From contig NZ_CP017157.1 in assembly GCF_001729485.1 (NCBI RefSeq), positions 3,968,001-4,032,000 of the forward strand: a stretch of DNA of 64,000 bases, read 5' to 3'. The translations under genes and the position numbers were made by a program. The notes under the pieces are model-generated. The model was given only the letters and a program-made list of their open reading frames with translations. It was not told where the DNA came from and did not search any database. Below are positions 27,157 to 35,497 of this stretch, one piece after another. Numbering within the stretch: position 1 is the first letter of the stretch; each line of letters starts with the position of its first letter. Source of the stretch: Streptomyces lydicus (lineage in GTDB: Bacteria > Actinomycetota > Actinomycetes > Streptomycetales > Streptomycetaceae).

Positions 27157-27587
27157 GAATCCTCCTGTGCCGTGGCGTCACGGTCCCGCCCGGGCTTCTT
27201 CTCACTGTGGGAGCCGCGCTGATCTGCGGTGCGTCCGTGAGGCTGCTGAGATCCGTCTCCACGAAACCGGGCGTGGACGCCGATCAGGCGCCTTCCCTGC
27301 CATCACCAGGGTGCATCGGACGCCACCGCGACGCATATGAGACGTCGCTCGGCCACCGGCCCATTTCGCCGTCGACGACCAGTCCCCGGAGAGCGATCAC
27401 CGAGACGGTGTGCGAGGCATCCCGCCCCGGACGTCCTGCGACACGCCCAGCACAGGTCCCTGGTCCGCACCGGTGCGATGTCCAGGACTTGGCCGGTCGA
27501 TCACGTGTGGATGTGGGGCGATCACGTGTGGATGTGACTGAGCCCGTTACGACCAGCTCGGTGCTTCGGTGGGCGGAGAGCAGCTGT
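27157..27587. other. Gene-free stretch between the SDR and RidA-like genes
   Basis: These 431 bases carry no convincing gene. Near the right end is a short tandem repeat, listed separately. Confidence 0.45.
27498..27536. repeat. Tandem repeat of CGATCACGTGTGGATGTG
   Basis: CGATCACGTGTGGATGTG occurs twice with a 21-base period (27498-27515 and 27519-27536). Each copy contains the palindrome TCACGTG-like core CACGTG. It lies 50 bases past the stop of the leftward RidA-like gene. It could be a binding site pair or a slippage duplication. Confidence 0.6.
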
Positions 27588-27995
27588 TCAGTCGAGGACC
27601 GCGATGGCTTCGATCTCGACCAGGTGGCCGGGTACGTCCAGTGCCGCTACGCCCAGCAGCGTGGCCGGCGGGGTCGGGGTGACACCTAGTTTCGCGGCCG
27701 CCCGGGATATCCCCTCCAAGAGCGAGGGCATCTTGTCGGGTGTCCAGTCGACGATGTAGACAGTCAGTTTCGCCACGTCCTCGAAGGAACCCCCGGCCTC
27801 GGTCAGGGCGGTGGCGATGTTGAGGTAGCACTGCTCGACCTGCGCGGCGAGGTCGCCTTCGCCGACCGTGACCCCGCCGGCATCCCAGGCGACCTGTCCG
27901 GCGACGAAGACCAGTTTCGACCCGGATGCGACAGACACCTGCCGGTAGACGTCGACCTCGGGCAATCCTGTGGGGTTCACCAGGGTGATGGCCAT
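27588..27995 (-). CDS. RidA/YjgF-like protein lacking the catalytic arginine
   Basis: The 135-residue protein is a full Rid fold (VASGSKLVFVAGQVAWDAGG, QVEQCYLNIATALTEAGGSFEDVAKLTVYIVD, LVEIEAIAVLD). In true RidA enamine deaminases the segment before the last strand reads PAR; here it reads PPATLLGVAAL, so the substrate-binding arginine is replaced by threonine. That places it in a non-RidA subgroup of unknown activity. GGAGG precedes the ATG at 27995. It is divergent from an HxlR regulator. Confidence 0.88.
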   Translation of the reverse strand: MAITLVNPTGLPEVDVYRQVSVASGSKLVFVAGQVAWDAGGVTVGEGDLAAQVEQCYLNIATALTEAGGSFEDVAKLTVYIVDWTPDKMPSLLEGISRAAAKLGVTPTPPATLLGVAALDVPGHLVEIEAIAVLD

Positions 27996-28137
27996 GCTGT
28001 CTGCCTCCTTGTCGGGAGCCCGTGGGCTCGCTGCCACCGGACCAAGACGCCTCCTTGGTCTCTTGTGGTTACTCAGAAACCGTAGGAGAGTGACCGCCGG
28101 CACGGAAGAACGCACTTTTCAGTGACTGGGGAACCTG

Positions 28138-28518
28138 ATGGGAACCAAACAGTTCGGCGGCTCGCCCGAGGACGCGGACCTGAGGCGTGCGGACTCTCTG
28201 GCGCGGGAGATCTTCTCGGACGTCGCCAACAAGTGGGCGCTCCTGATCATCGAAGCCCTGGGGGAGCGCACCTTGCGCTTCAGCGAGCTGCGGAATGAGA
28301 TCGAGGGCATCAGCCACAAGATGCTCACCCAGAACCTGCGCATGCTGGAGCGCAACGGTCTTGTCGAGCGGACGGTGCACCCCGTCGTGCCGCCCCGGGT
28401 CGAGTACACCCTCACCGAGCCGGGACAGGCACTGCGGGTGACGATCGACGGACTGTGCGACTGGACCCAGCGGTACCTCGGTCACATCGAGACCTCCCGC
28501 CACCGGTTTGACGCCTGA
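28138..28518 (+). CDS. HxlR-family transcriptional regulator
   Basis: The 126-residue winged-helix protein has VANKWALLIIEALGERTLRFSELR, GISHKMLTQNLRMLERNGLVER and VEYTLTEPGQ. It is divergent from the RidA-like gene 142 bases away, its likely target. No cysteine is present, so regulation would not depend on thiol oxidation. Confidence 0.9.
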   Translation: MGTKQFGGSPEDADLRRADSLAREIFSDVANKWALLIIEALGERTLRFSELRNEIEGISHKMLTQNLRMLERNGLVERTVHPVVPPRVEYTLTEPGQALRVTIDGLCDWTQRYLGHIETSRHRFDA

Positions 28519-28635
28519 CGGGCGATTGCGTCGCCGCCCGACAACCCCCAGGCGGGAATGGCCAACTGGCGTGCTCAGCCGCGGCGGAGCCGGATGACGA
28601 CGACCGCAGCGGTAACGGTGCCGAGGTAGAAGTAG

Positions 28636-29106
28636 CCGCGCCTGGAGCACTGGGGCAACGCGGTGGAGCAGGCCGAGATCGCGGCACACAACATGGTCAG
28701 TGCGGGGCCCGACCGTCGCCCGCACCTGTGGGTGCCGATGTTCTGGTCCGTCCAGTTCGGCGTCAACATCAAGTCGGTGGGTGTGCCCACACTGGGCGAT
28801 CAACTGGTCGTAGCACAGGGGGCGCTGAACGAGGCGCGGTTCGTCGCGGTGTACGGGTACCGAGGCCGGGTCATCGCCGCGGCCTCCTTCGACGGCGGGA
28901 AGTGGCTGGGGTTCTACCAACAGCAGGTCGAGGCCGGAGCAGCGTTTCCGCCGGACTATGCCCTGGTGGACCGTCGCACCGACGCTCTGCAGCCCGTTGA
29001 TCCGGCCTTCCCGGACCCCCACCTCCCCACCCACGAGCCGACCGTCACGGTGACGGGGCACTCGCCGACCGAGCGACGCGTCCAGTTCGTCGCTCCCCAT
29101 GCCTGA
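28636..29106 (+). pseudogene. C-terminal remnant of a P450-partner ferredoxin reductase
   Basis: The frame begins right after a TAG and reads RLEHWGNAVEQAEIAAHNM, then WVPMFWSVQFGVNIKSVG and FVAVYGYRGRVIAAASFDGGKW. This is the C-terminal part of FAD-dependent ferredoxin reductases that serve bacterial P450s. The FAD and NAD domains (about 280 residues) are missing. It lies just before a P450 gene, so an intact reductase-P450 operon has probably lost its first half. It could still be translated from GTG 28663 but would not bind FAD. Confidence 0.8.
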
Positions 29107-29139
29107 CCCTGCCCGGAGCGTCGCCCTTCAGGAGACACC

Positions 29140-30354
29140 ATGACTCTCGCCACCATGTCCGCGCAGATCACCGATTTCGCGAATCGCGCAGATCCGTACC
29201 CGCTCTACGCCGCATTGCGCGAGTCACCGGTCACGCGTCAGGACGACGGCACCTACCTGGTGAGCACGTATTACGAGGTACGGAGCCTGGCGAACGACCC
29301 GCGGCTCAGCAACGACCCGCGTAATCGCCCTGCCGGCGCCGGCGGCCCCGCCGTGGCCGAGGAGGACACGAATCTGCCGCCCAGCTTCATCTTCCACGAC
29401 CCGCCGGAACACGACCGGCTGCGCGACACGGCGATGCGGCAGTTCGGCCCCCCGCACAGCCCCAGGTTCCTTCACGACATGCGGGACGACATCACCAAGA
29501 TCATCGCTGACCTGCTGGACGCGCTGGAAGGCAAGACCGAGGTCGACGTCGTCGACGACTTCGCCTACCCCCTTCCCGTCACGGCCATCTGCAAGGTCCT
29601 CGGGGTGCCCCGGGAGGACGAACCGCTCTTCCACGGCTGGGCCGACACCGTGGCGTCCAGCCTCGATCCCAGCCAAGGGAAGGAGCAAGCACTCCAGGCA
29701 CGCGGCGAGCTCGGCGCCTACCTGTCCGACCTGATCGACACCAAGCGCCGCCACCCCGGCAGCGGGATCCTCGGCCCCCTCGCCCGCGAAACCGGCACCG
29801 GCGGCAGCATGTCGAAGGCGGAGCTGGTGGCCACCTCGATACTGCTCCTGATCGCGGGCCATGAGACCACCGTCAACCTGATCAGCAACGCGACGCTCAC
29901 GCTGCTGCGTCATCCCGCCGTCCTGAAGCGGTTTCAGAACGAACCTGGCCTGGTCGTCCCACTCATCGAGGAAGTGCTGCGGTACGAACCGCCGGTTCAG
30001 TTCATCCCGTTCACCACCGCCCTCTCCGACATCGACATCGCCGGAACCACCATCCCCGAGGGCTCGCAGGTGTGGCTTCTGCTGGCCTCGGCCAACCGTG
30101 ACCTCAAGCGCTTTGCGGAGCCTGACCGGTTCGACCCTGATCGCGAGGACAACCAGCACCTCGGCTTCTACACGGGCGTCCACTACTGCTTCGGCGCCCC
30201 GCTGGCCCGGATGGAGGCGCAACTCGCCCTGCCCCGGCTCTTCCGACGAATCGAGAACCCCCGGCTGCTGGCGGACCCGCCGCCCTACCGCGTCAACCCT
30301 GTCCTGCGTGGCCCCCGCCACCTCCCCCTGGCGCTCGACGGCCTTGCCGCCTGA
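29140..30354 (+). CDS. Cytochrome P450
   Basis: The 404-residue protein is a class I bacterial P450. The I-helix reads LLLIAGHETTVNLI, the K-helix EEVLRYEPPVQ (ExxR) and the heme loop HLGFYTGVHYCFGAPLAR with Cys350 as axial ligand. CAGGAGA precedes the ATG. It follows a truncated ferredoxin reductase and precedes cupin, esterase and reductase genes in the same direction, which suggests a small oxidation pathway. The redox partner must now come from elsewhere. Substrate unknown. Confidence 0.95.
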   Translation: MTLATMSAQITDFANRADPYPLYAALRESPVTRQDDGTYLVSTYYEVRSLANDPRLSNDPRNRPAGAGGPAVAEEDTNLPPSFIFHDPPEHDRLRDTAMRQFGPPHSPRFLHDMRDDITKIIADLLDALEGKTEVDVVDDFAYPLPVTAICKVLGVPREDEPLFHGWADTVASSLDPSQGKEQALQARGELGAYLSDLIDTKRRHPGSGILGPLARETGTGGSMSKAELVATSILLLIAGHETTVNLISNATLTLLRHPAVLKRFQNEPGLVVPLIEEVLRYEPPVQFIPFTTALSDIDIAGTTIPEGSQVWLLLASANRDLKRFAEPDRFDPDREDNQHLGFYTGVHYCFGAPLARMEAQLALPRLFRRIENPRLLADPPPYRVNPVLRGPRHLPLALDGLAA

Positions 30355-30470
30355 ACCTGCAAGGGCGTCGGAGTTATGCCCGGACCATTCAGCTTGGACG
30401 TGTGCACAGCATCGACCCACTACACCGACTGGCTCACCTGACCCGGCCGGCCCACCCTGGAGACCTCGCC

Positions 30471-30917
30471 ATGTCGAACAACGAACAGGCGGCAGGCAGA
30501 AACGGGAGCCAGCCGCGCTCGGATGCATGGAAGACGGCGCTCACCGTGCTGCAGTCGGCGAAACCGCCGTTCGTTCCGGAAGGGGCGGACGCGATGACGG
30601 TTCTCGTCGAGTTCCCTCCCGGCGATCCCGGCACCCCTCCGCACCGGCACTCGGGACCAGCCTTCGGCTACATGCTGGAGGGAGAGATGCTCTTCGAGCT
30701 GGAAGGTGAGCCGGAGCGGGCGATCAAGGCAGGGGAGACGTTCTGGGAGCCGGGCGGCGACGTCATCCACTACCAGGACGGAAACAACCGGACGGACACC
30801 AGGAGCCGTTTCCTCGTCACCATGCTGTGCGCACCGGGGCAGCCGATGCTCACCCTGGTCGACGACGAAGAGCTCGCCCAGCGCCGGCACCTACGCGCTC
30901 CCCGCCCAGGCGCGTGA
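30471..30917 (+). CDS. Cupin-domain protein
   Basis: The 148-residue protein has one cupin barrel with metal-binding pattern HRHSGPAFGYMLEGEMLFELEGE and a second motif GDVIHYQDG. Single-domain cupins of this type are small oxidases, isomerases or ligand sensors. A GGAGA site precedes the ATG at 30471. It follows the P450 gene by 116 bases and may be cotranscribed. Confidence 0.85.
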   Translation: MSNNEQAAGRNGSQPRSDAWKTALTVLQSAKPPFVPEGADAMTVLVEFPPGDPGTPPHRHSGPAFGYMLEGEMLFELEGEPERAIKAGETFWEPGGDVIHYQDGNNRTDTRSRFLVTMLCAPGQPMLTLVDDEELAQRRHLRAPRPGA

Positions 30918-31230
30918 CCAGCCACCGACAGCTGGCACTGACCGCTCCCTTGAGTGAAATGTCAACGCGTGCGCGTATCCGCTCCTCGGTGCGCCTGTCA
31001 CCGGGGAAGCCATGTCGTGACGAGCCGAGTACCTGGCGGGGAGGGATTAGGCGGCTCCTGCGAATGCATCTGCCGAGGACGTGCAATTACAATGGACAAA
31101 TACCGCTATTCGGCGGCTTGAACAGGGCGGAGGATCTGCCGACCGCCCCGCAGCGCGAGCGCAGCGCGGCGCTCTTCAGCGCCCCGCGCTCGTCACCAGG
31201 CGCTTCTCGCTTTGCCCAGGGAGCATTCCC
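30918..31230. other. Intergenic region before the esterase gene
   Basis: About 313 bases with no supported gene. A less GC-rich stretch near 31080-31110 may be the esterase promoter. Confidence 0.4.
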
Positions 31231-32199
31231 ATGGCTGGTCACACCGCCACAATCGTCCTCGAACCCGAGGCCCAGGAGCTCGCCGACGCGACCTCGCAGC
31301 ATCCGTTCCTGTACGAGCTGGATCCGACCGCGGCGCGCAAGGTGCTCGACGACCTCCAGGCCGCGCCGGTCGACAAGTTGCCGGTCGACGAGGAGTGGGT
31401 CACGGTTCCGGCAGCCGTGGGCGATGTACGGGTACGCATCGTCAAGCCGCAGGGCGTCACCGGAACGCTGCCCGTGGTGTTGTACATGCACGGCGGTGGC
31501 TGGGTGCTGGGCAATGCCGGTACGCACGACCGCCTGGTGCGCGAGTTGGCGGTCGGCGCCCGTGCGGCAGTGGCCTTCGTGGAGTACACGCCCTCGCCCG
31601 AGGCGCACTACCCCGTGGCCATCGAGCAGGGCTACGCCACCGCGCAGTGGATCGTCCGCGAGGGAGCATCCAAGGGGTTGGACACACAGCGCATGGCAGT
31701 GGCCGGGGAATCGGTCGGCGGGAACATGACCGCCGCGCTCGCCCTCATGGCCAAGGAGCGCGGTGACGTCACGTTCGTACAGCAGTCGATGTATTACCCG
31801 GTAACGGACGCGGCCATGGACACCGGTTCCTACGACCAATTCGCCACCGGCTACTACCTGAGCCGCAAGCTGATGGAATGGTTCTGGGACGCCTACACGA
31901 CCGACCCGAACCAACGCACGGAGATCACCGCGTCTCCCAATCAGGCCACCATCGAGCAGCTCTCCGGCCTGCCTCCCGCCCTGCTGATCGTCGACGAGGC
32001 CGACGTGTTGCGCGATGAGGGCGAGGAGTACGCCGCCAAGCTCCGCGCGGCGGACGTTCCGGTGACCACGGTGCGCTACGACGGCACGGTCCACGACTTC
32101 ATGATGCTCAACTCGCTGAGCCACTCCAAAGCCGCCCGTGGAGCCATCGACCAGGCAACAGCGTTCCTGCGCAACGCACTTGGCACCGACCGGACCTGA
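31231..32199 (+). CDS. HSL-family esterase/lipase
   Basis: The 322-residue alpha/beta hydrolase has the oxyanion motif HGGGW, nucleophile elbow GESVGGN with catalytic Ser, acid in LLIVDEADVLRDEGEEYA and His in TVHDFMMLN. This is the hormone-sensitive-lipase family, acting on small acyl esters. GGGAG precedes the ATG at 31231; the upstream open frame is not coding-like. The gene is followed 34 bases later by an MDR reductase and probably shares its transcript. Confidence 0.9.
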   Translation: MAGHTATIVLEPEAQELADATSQHPFLYELDPTAARKVLDDLQAAPVDKLPVDEEWVTVPAAVGDVRVRIVKPQGVTGTLPVVLYMHGGGWVLGNAGTHDRLVRELAVGARAAVAFVEYTPSPEAHYPVAIEQGYATAQWIVREGASKGLDTQRMAVAGESVGGNMTAALALMAKERGDVTFVQQSMYYPVTDAAMDTGSYDQFATGYYLSRKLMEWFWDAYTTDPNQRTEITASPNQATIEQLSGLPPALLIVDEADVLRDEGEEYAAKLRAADVPVTTVRYDGTVHDFMMLNSLSHSKAARGAIDQATAFLRNALGTDRT

Positions 32200-32233
32200 C
32201 TGATCGCGGGTGCTGAGAGGCGAGAGGTCACTC

Positions 32234-33322
32234 ATGCCGCAATCCATGCGCGCGCTCGTAGCCGGAGAGATCGGCGAACCGAACGATGTCCTGCGGCTGG
32301 AATCCCGGCCTGTTCCCACGGCAGAGGCCGGCCAGGCGTTGATCCGTGTGAAGTCAACTCCGATTCACGCCAGTGATCTGCACGTGTTGCGTGGACGCTA
32401 CGGTTTCTCCCCCGAATTTCCCACTGTCGGGGGGAACATGGAATGCGTGGGCCGTATCGCGGCCCTGGGCCCGGATACTCCGGATACTCCGGATACCGAG
32501 GGACTGAAGATCGACGAGCGTGTGGTGGCCGTTGCCGTTCCGGCCATACCCGGGCCGCCCGTGGCCGGCACCTGGCAGGAATACCTGGTTGCCGATACTT
32601 GTAGGCTGCTGCCGGTACCCGACCGTCTGAGCGACTCCAGCGCCTGCCAACTCGCTGTCAATCCGTTGACCGCACTGCTCCTGGTGACCCGCGAACTCGA
32701 CGTACAGCCGGGCGAATGGCTGTTGCAGACGGCAGCCGGCTCCACCGTCGGCCGGCTCGTCATCCAGCTGGCCAGGCATCTGGGCATTCGGACGATCAAT
32801 GTGGTGCGGCGGCGCGATGCAGTCGAGGAGATCAAGACGCTCGGTGGCGACGAGGTCATTTGCACTGAGGACGAGGACGTGTTGCAGCGTGTGACTGAGA
32901 TTGCCGGCCCGGCCGGCGTGCACAAGGCCATCGACTGTGTCGCGGGCCACGTAGGTGCCCAGGTGTCCCAGGCATTGGCTCCGGGAGGAGAGAGCGTGGT
33001 CTACGGCGCGCTCTCCACGCATCGGCAGACCGACCCCGCCGCGCTGACGATCCCGCTGCTGGCGCGCTCCCTCATCTACGAGACCAAAGTGGTCCGTGGC
33101 TTCTGGCTGAACCGCTGGTTCGGCACTGCCTCACCCACGGATGTGCTGCGCGCGCTGTCCGAGGTTCGCAGCCTCGTCGTTGATGAGGTGCTGAGCATCC
33201 CCCAAGGCCGGCCGTTCCCGCTCGAACGCTTCACGGAAGCCATCGCGTTCGCCGAAACACCGGCACATGGCGCCAAGCCGCTCTTCGTCTTCGAAGATGG
33301 CCGGGACGAAGACGAGGGGTAG
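32234..33322 (+). CDS. MDR-family NADPH reductase (quinone/enoyl reductase type)
   Basis: The 362-residue protein is a medium-chain reductase without zinc ligands. The segment ASDLHVLRGRYGFSPEFPTVGG is typical of the MECR/ETR and quinone reductase branch. The nucleotide site is AAGSTVGRLVIQLARHLG. It should reduce a C=C bond of a quinone or 2-enoyl thioester using NADPH. Three short direct repeats (GGATACTCC) occur in the gene near 32473. It is the last gene of the P450-cupin-esterase-reductase string. Confidence 0.88.
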   Translation: MPQSMRALVAGEIGEPNDVLRLESRPVPTAEAGQALIRVKSTPIHASDLHVLRGRYGFSPEFPTVGGNMECVGRIAALGPDTPDTPDTEGLKIDERVVAVAVPAIPGPPVAGTWQEYLVADTCRLLPVPDRLSDSSACQLAVNPLTALLLVTRELDVQPGEWLLQTAAGSTVGRLVIQLARHLGIRTINVVRRRDAVEEIKTLGGDEVICTEDEDVLQRVTEIAGPAGVHKAIDCVAGHVGAQVSQALAPGGESVVYGALSTHRQTDPAALTIPLLARSLIYETKVVRGFWLNRWFGTASPTDVLRALSEVRSLVVDEVLSIPQGRPFPLERFTEAIAFAETPAHGAKPLFVFEDGRDEDEG

Positions 33323-33329
33323 GACGCGG

Positions 33330-33520
33330 GCCGGCCGCACCTGCGACCAGAGCTTGGGGGGTGACGAGGGGTTCCCCAAGCCGAGCAGGGGGCGTCGTCC
33401 TTCGTCGCCGAAGAGGACCAGTGACCAGCCGTCCCCGGCCGTGACGGTCTCGACTCGGTGTTTGCCGTAGGCGATGCGGCCCTGCGCGATTCCGTTCTGC
33501 GCGGCGTGCCCTGCCCGTCG
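33330..33520 (-). pseudogene. Coding-biased fragment of an unidentified protein
   Basis: On the minus strand one frame reads GRIAYGKHRVETVTAGDGW, then SLVLFGDEGRRPLLGLGNP, with strong third-position GC. No start is visible and the frame continues into the end of the MDR gene. It resembles a gene fragment; I do not recognise the family. Confidence 0.3.
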
Positions 33521-33541
33521 AAGTGGAACGAATCGGCCTGC

Positions 33542-33952
33542 CTACCCCTCATCGGCCTCCTGGGCGGCGGCTTCGTTGGCGCGGTCGATCTCGGCCATGT
33601 GCTCTTCCGCCCAGGTCCGCAGCCCCGCAAGCGCGGCTTCCAGGGACAGCCCGAGTCCGGTCAGTCGGTAGAAGACCCGCGGCGGCACGGTGGGTTCGAC
33701 CCGGCGCGCCACCAGCCCGTCGCGGGTCAGGCTTCGCAGCGTCACGGACAGCATTTTCTGCGACACGCCGGGCATCCGGCGTCTCAGCTCCGCGAAGCGC
33801 ACCTCGTCCGGTGCGGCATCGGCGAGCGTCTTGACGGCCATGGATGTCCACTTCGTACCGATGCGGTCCAGCAACTGCCGCGTCGGGCAATGGGGATCGA
33901 ACAGATCGCCGCGTACCCCGTGACCGGCGGCCCGGGCTCCTCGGGTGGTCAC
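33542..33952 (-). CDS. HxlR-family transcriptional regulator
   Basis: The 136-residue protein has an HxlR winged helix (LLDRIGTKWTSMAVKTLAD, FAELRRRMPGVSQKMLSVTLRSL, VPPRVFYRLTGLG) and Cys22 in the N-terminal DPHCPTRQLLD, the usual sensing cysteine position. The start is GTG at 33952. It is divergent from an alpha/beta hydrolase, its likely target. Confidence 0.88.
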   Translation of the reverse strand: MTTRGARAAGHGVRGDLFDPHCPTRQLLDRIGTKWTSMAVKTLADAAPDEVRFAELRRRMPGVSQKMLSVTLRSLTRDGLVARRVEPTVPPRVFYRLTGLGLSLEAALAGLRTWAEEHMAEIDRANEAAAQEADEG

Positions 33953-34019
33953 CTGTGGCTCACCACCTTCCCTGAAAGTGCCGTCTAGGAAGCGGTCGGT
34001 TAGTTACTTATCGTTCTGT

Positions 34020-34036
34020 GGTCACCAATGGTAACC
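34020..34036. promoter_or_regulatory. Inverted repeat GGTCACCA-A-TGGTAACC, candidate HxlR operator
   Basis: Eight-base arms match at seven positions around a single central base. The site lies 16 bases before the hydrolase start codon, next to its ribosome site, so binding would block expression of that gene. Confidence 0.45.
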
Positions 34037-34052
34037 ATCCGGAGGAGCCGTC

Positions 34053-34910
34053 ATGCCCGTCACCACCGCGCACCACCTGCGCCGCATCGCGACGAACGGC
34101 GTCCAACTCAATGTCGCAATCGCCGGGGACGGACCTGCGGTTCTCCTGCTGCACGGCTTCCCGCACACCTGGCAACTCTGGAGCGGCATCATGGGCCGAC
34201 TGGCCGGGCAGTACCGGGTCATCGCCCCGGACCTTCGAGGCTTCGGTGCCAGTGCACGCGCCGTCGAGGGGTACGACGCAGGCACCCTCGCCGCCGACGC
34301 CGAAGGGCTGCTCGACGCACTCGGCGAGTCCTCGGCAGCGGTGGTCGGCATCGACGCGGGCACTGCCCCCGCCGTCCTGCTCGCGCTGCGCCGGCCCGGC
34401 CTCGTCCGGCGCCTGGTCGTGATGGAGGCACTGCTCGGCCGCCTGCCCGGAGCAGAGGACGTCGTCGCGGGCGGTGCCCCGTGGTGGTTCGGCTTCCACG
34501 CCGTCCCCGGCCTCGCCGAGACCGTCCTGGCCGGCAACGAGGCCGCGTACGTCAACTGGTTCCTCGATTCGGGGACGCTCGGGCGAGGAGTACCCGACGA
34601 TATCCGTGCGGCCTTCGTCCACGCGTACACCGGGAGTGAGGCCCTGCGCTGCGCGTTCTCCTATTACCGGGCCCTGCCCACCAGCGCGCAGCAGATCCAG
34701 GACGCCGTCGCGACGGCTCGGCTGACCATGCCCACCATGGCCGTCGGCTCTCACCCCGTCGGCACCGGGCTCGAACGCCAACTCCGTCCTATCGCCGATG
34801 ACCTGGTCGGACACCATCTCCAGGACTGCGGCCACATCATCCCCCTGGACCGCCCCGACGCGCTATTCGCGCTCCTTGCTCCCTTCCTCTCCGCCGATCT
34901 GCCGAAGTGA
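34053..34910 (+). CDS. Epoxide-hydrolase/dehalogenase-like alpha/beta hydrolase
   Basis: The 285-residue protein has the oxyanion motif HGFPHTWQLW, nucleophile elbow GIDAG with Asp, and the C-terminal histidine in LQDCGHIIPLDRPDAL. It belongs to the epoxide hydrolase/haloacetate dehalogenase group of cytoplasmic hydrolases. GGAGGAG precedes the ATG. The divergent HxlR gene probably regulates it. Confidence 0.9.
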   Translation: MPVTTAHHLRRIATNGVQLNVAIAGDGPAVLLLHGFPHTWQLWSGIMGRLAGQYRVIAPDLRGFGASARAVEGYDAGTLAADAEGLLDALGESSAAVVGIDAGTAPAVLLALRRPGLVRRLVVMEALLGRLPGAEDVVAGGAPWWFGFHAVPGLAETVLAGNEAAYVNWFLDSGTLGRGVPDDIRAAFVHAYTGSEALRCAFSYYRALPTSAQQIQDAVATARLTMPTMAVGSHPVGTGLERQLRPIADDLVGHHLQDCGHIIPLDRPDALFALLAPFLSADLPK

Positions 34911-35170
34911 CCGGAGGGGGCCGAAGGATCACGGTCGGCGGTTCGTGTGGGCGAGGTCGAAGAAGGCATCGATGACAGTGACGCGACGCTCGTAGCACCG
35001 GGGGAGACGGTGACCGGACGCCCAGGTACCCGGATAAGACGGAACGCCTATGAGGTCGAACCCGCAAAAGCCCACGTGAACACGTCCCTGTGAGGCGACC
35101 TCGGCGACCTGTGAGCCTGTGCGACGGGATCCCTCCCAGGCCCGATCTGATCACCAGACGTGACGGGGCG

Positions 35171-35293
35171 GGCGTCACGCGCTCTGTCACGCTGGCACCC
35201 GACCGTGCGACAGAACTTGCTCGAATGCCCGAAATGAGGGTGTTCACGTCCGGGCCTCGCCGCGGGCCGGTTTCCGCGTGACAGCGTGACGCC
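35171..35293. repeat. Long-range inverted repeat GGCGTCACGC...TGTCACGC
   Basis: The left arm has GGCGTCACGC (35171-35180) and TGTCACGC (35185-35192). The right arm 35276-35293 is the reverse complement of these two pieces joined without the 4-base insert. The arms are about 83 bases apart. It may be a large stem-loop or the remains of a recombination site. Confidence 0.5.
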
Positions 35294-35340
35294 AGGCGCC
35301 GGCACCGTCGCGCCTTCACGCTCGGTTCCGGGCGTGACCT

Positions 35341-35415
35341 GTCTCACCGAAGTTTGGCGAGTCTCATCGAAGTTCGACTGGCGGGGGTCTTTCTCGTCGA
35401 GGTTTGACCACTGGC
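35341..35415. repeat. Three imperfect repeats TCTC-[ACG]-TCGA-AGTT, possible IS21-like end
   Basis: Three related units occur: GTCTCACCGAAGTTTGGC at 35341, GTCTCATCGAAGTTCGACTG at 35361 and TCTCGTCGAGGTTTGACC at 35392, the last two each followed by CTGGC within a few bases. Multiple short repeats near one end are typical of IS21-family termini, where the transposase binds. No istA or istB gene is present in the window, so this would be a leftover end. Confidence 0.4.
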
Positions 35416-35497
35416 CTCGGGGGCCGTGTCTTCGATGGCCTTGGGGTTCTCGTGGTGAGGGAGATCGACGGCCGGTGTGGTGGGTGTCGGCGGGCGG

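Larger units (their letters stand above)
34911..35497. other. Gene-free stretch with repeats between hydrolase and TetR genes
   Basis: These 587 bases hold no supported gene. They contain a long-range inverted repeat and a set of three imperfect tandem repeats, listed separately, which look like remains of a mobile-element end. Confidence 0.5.
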
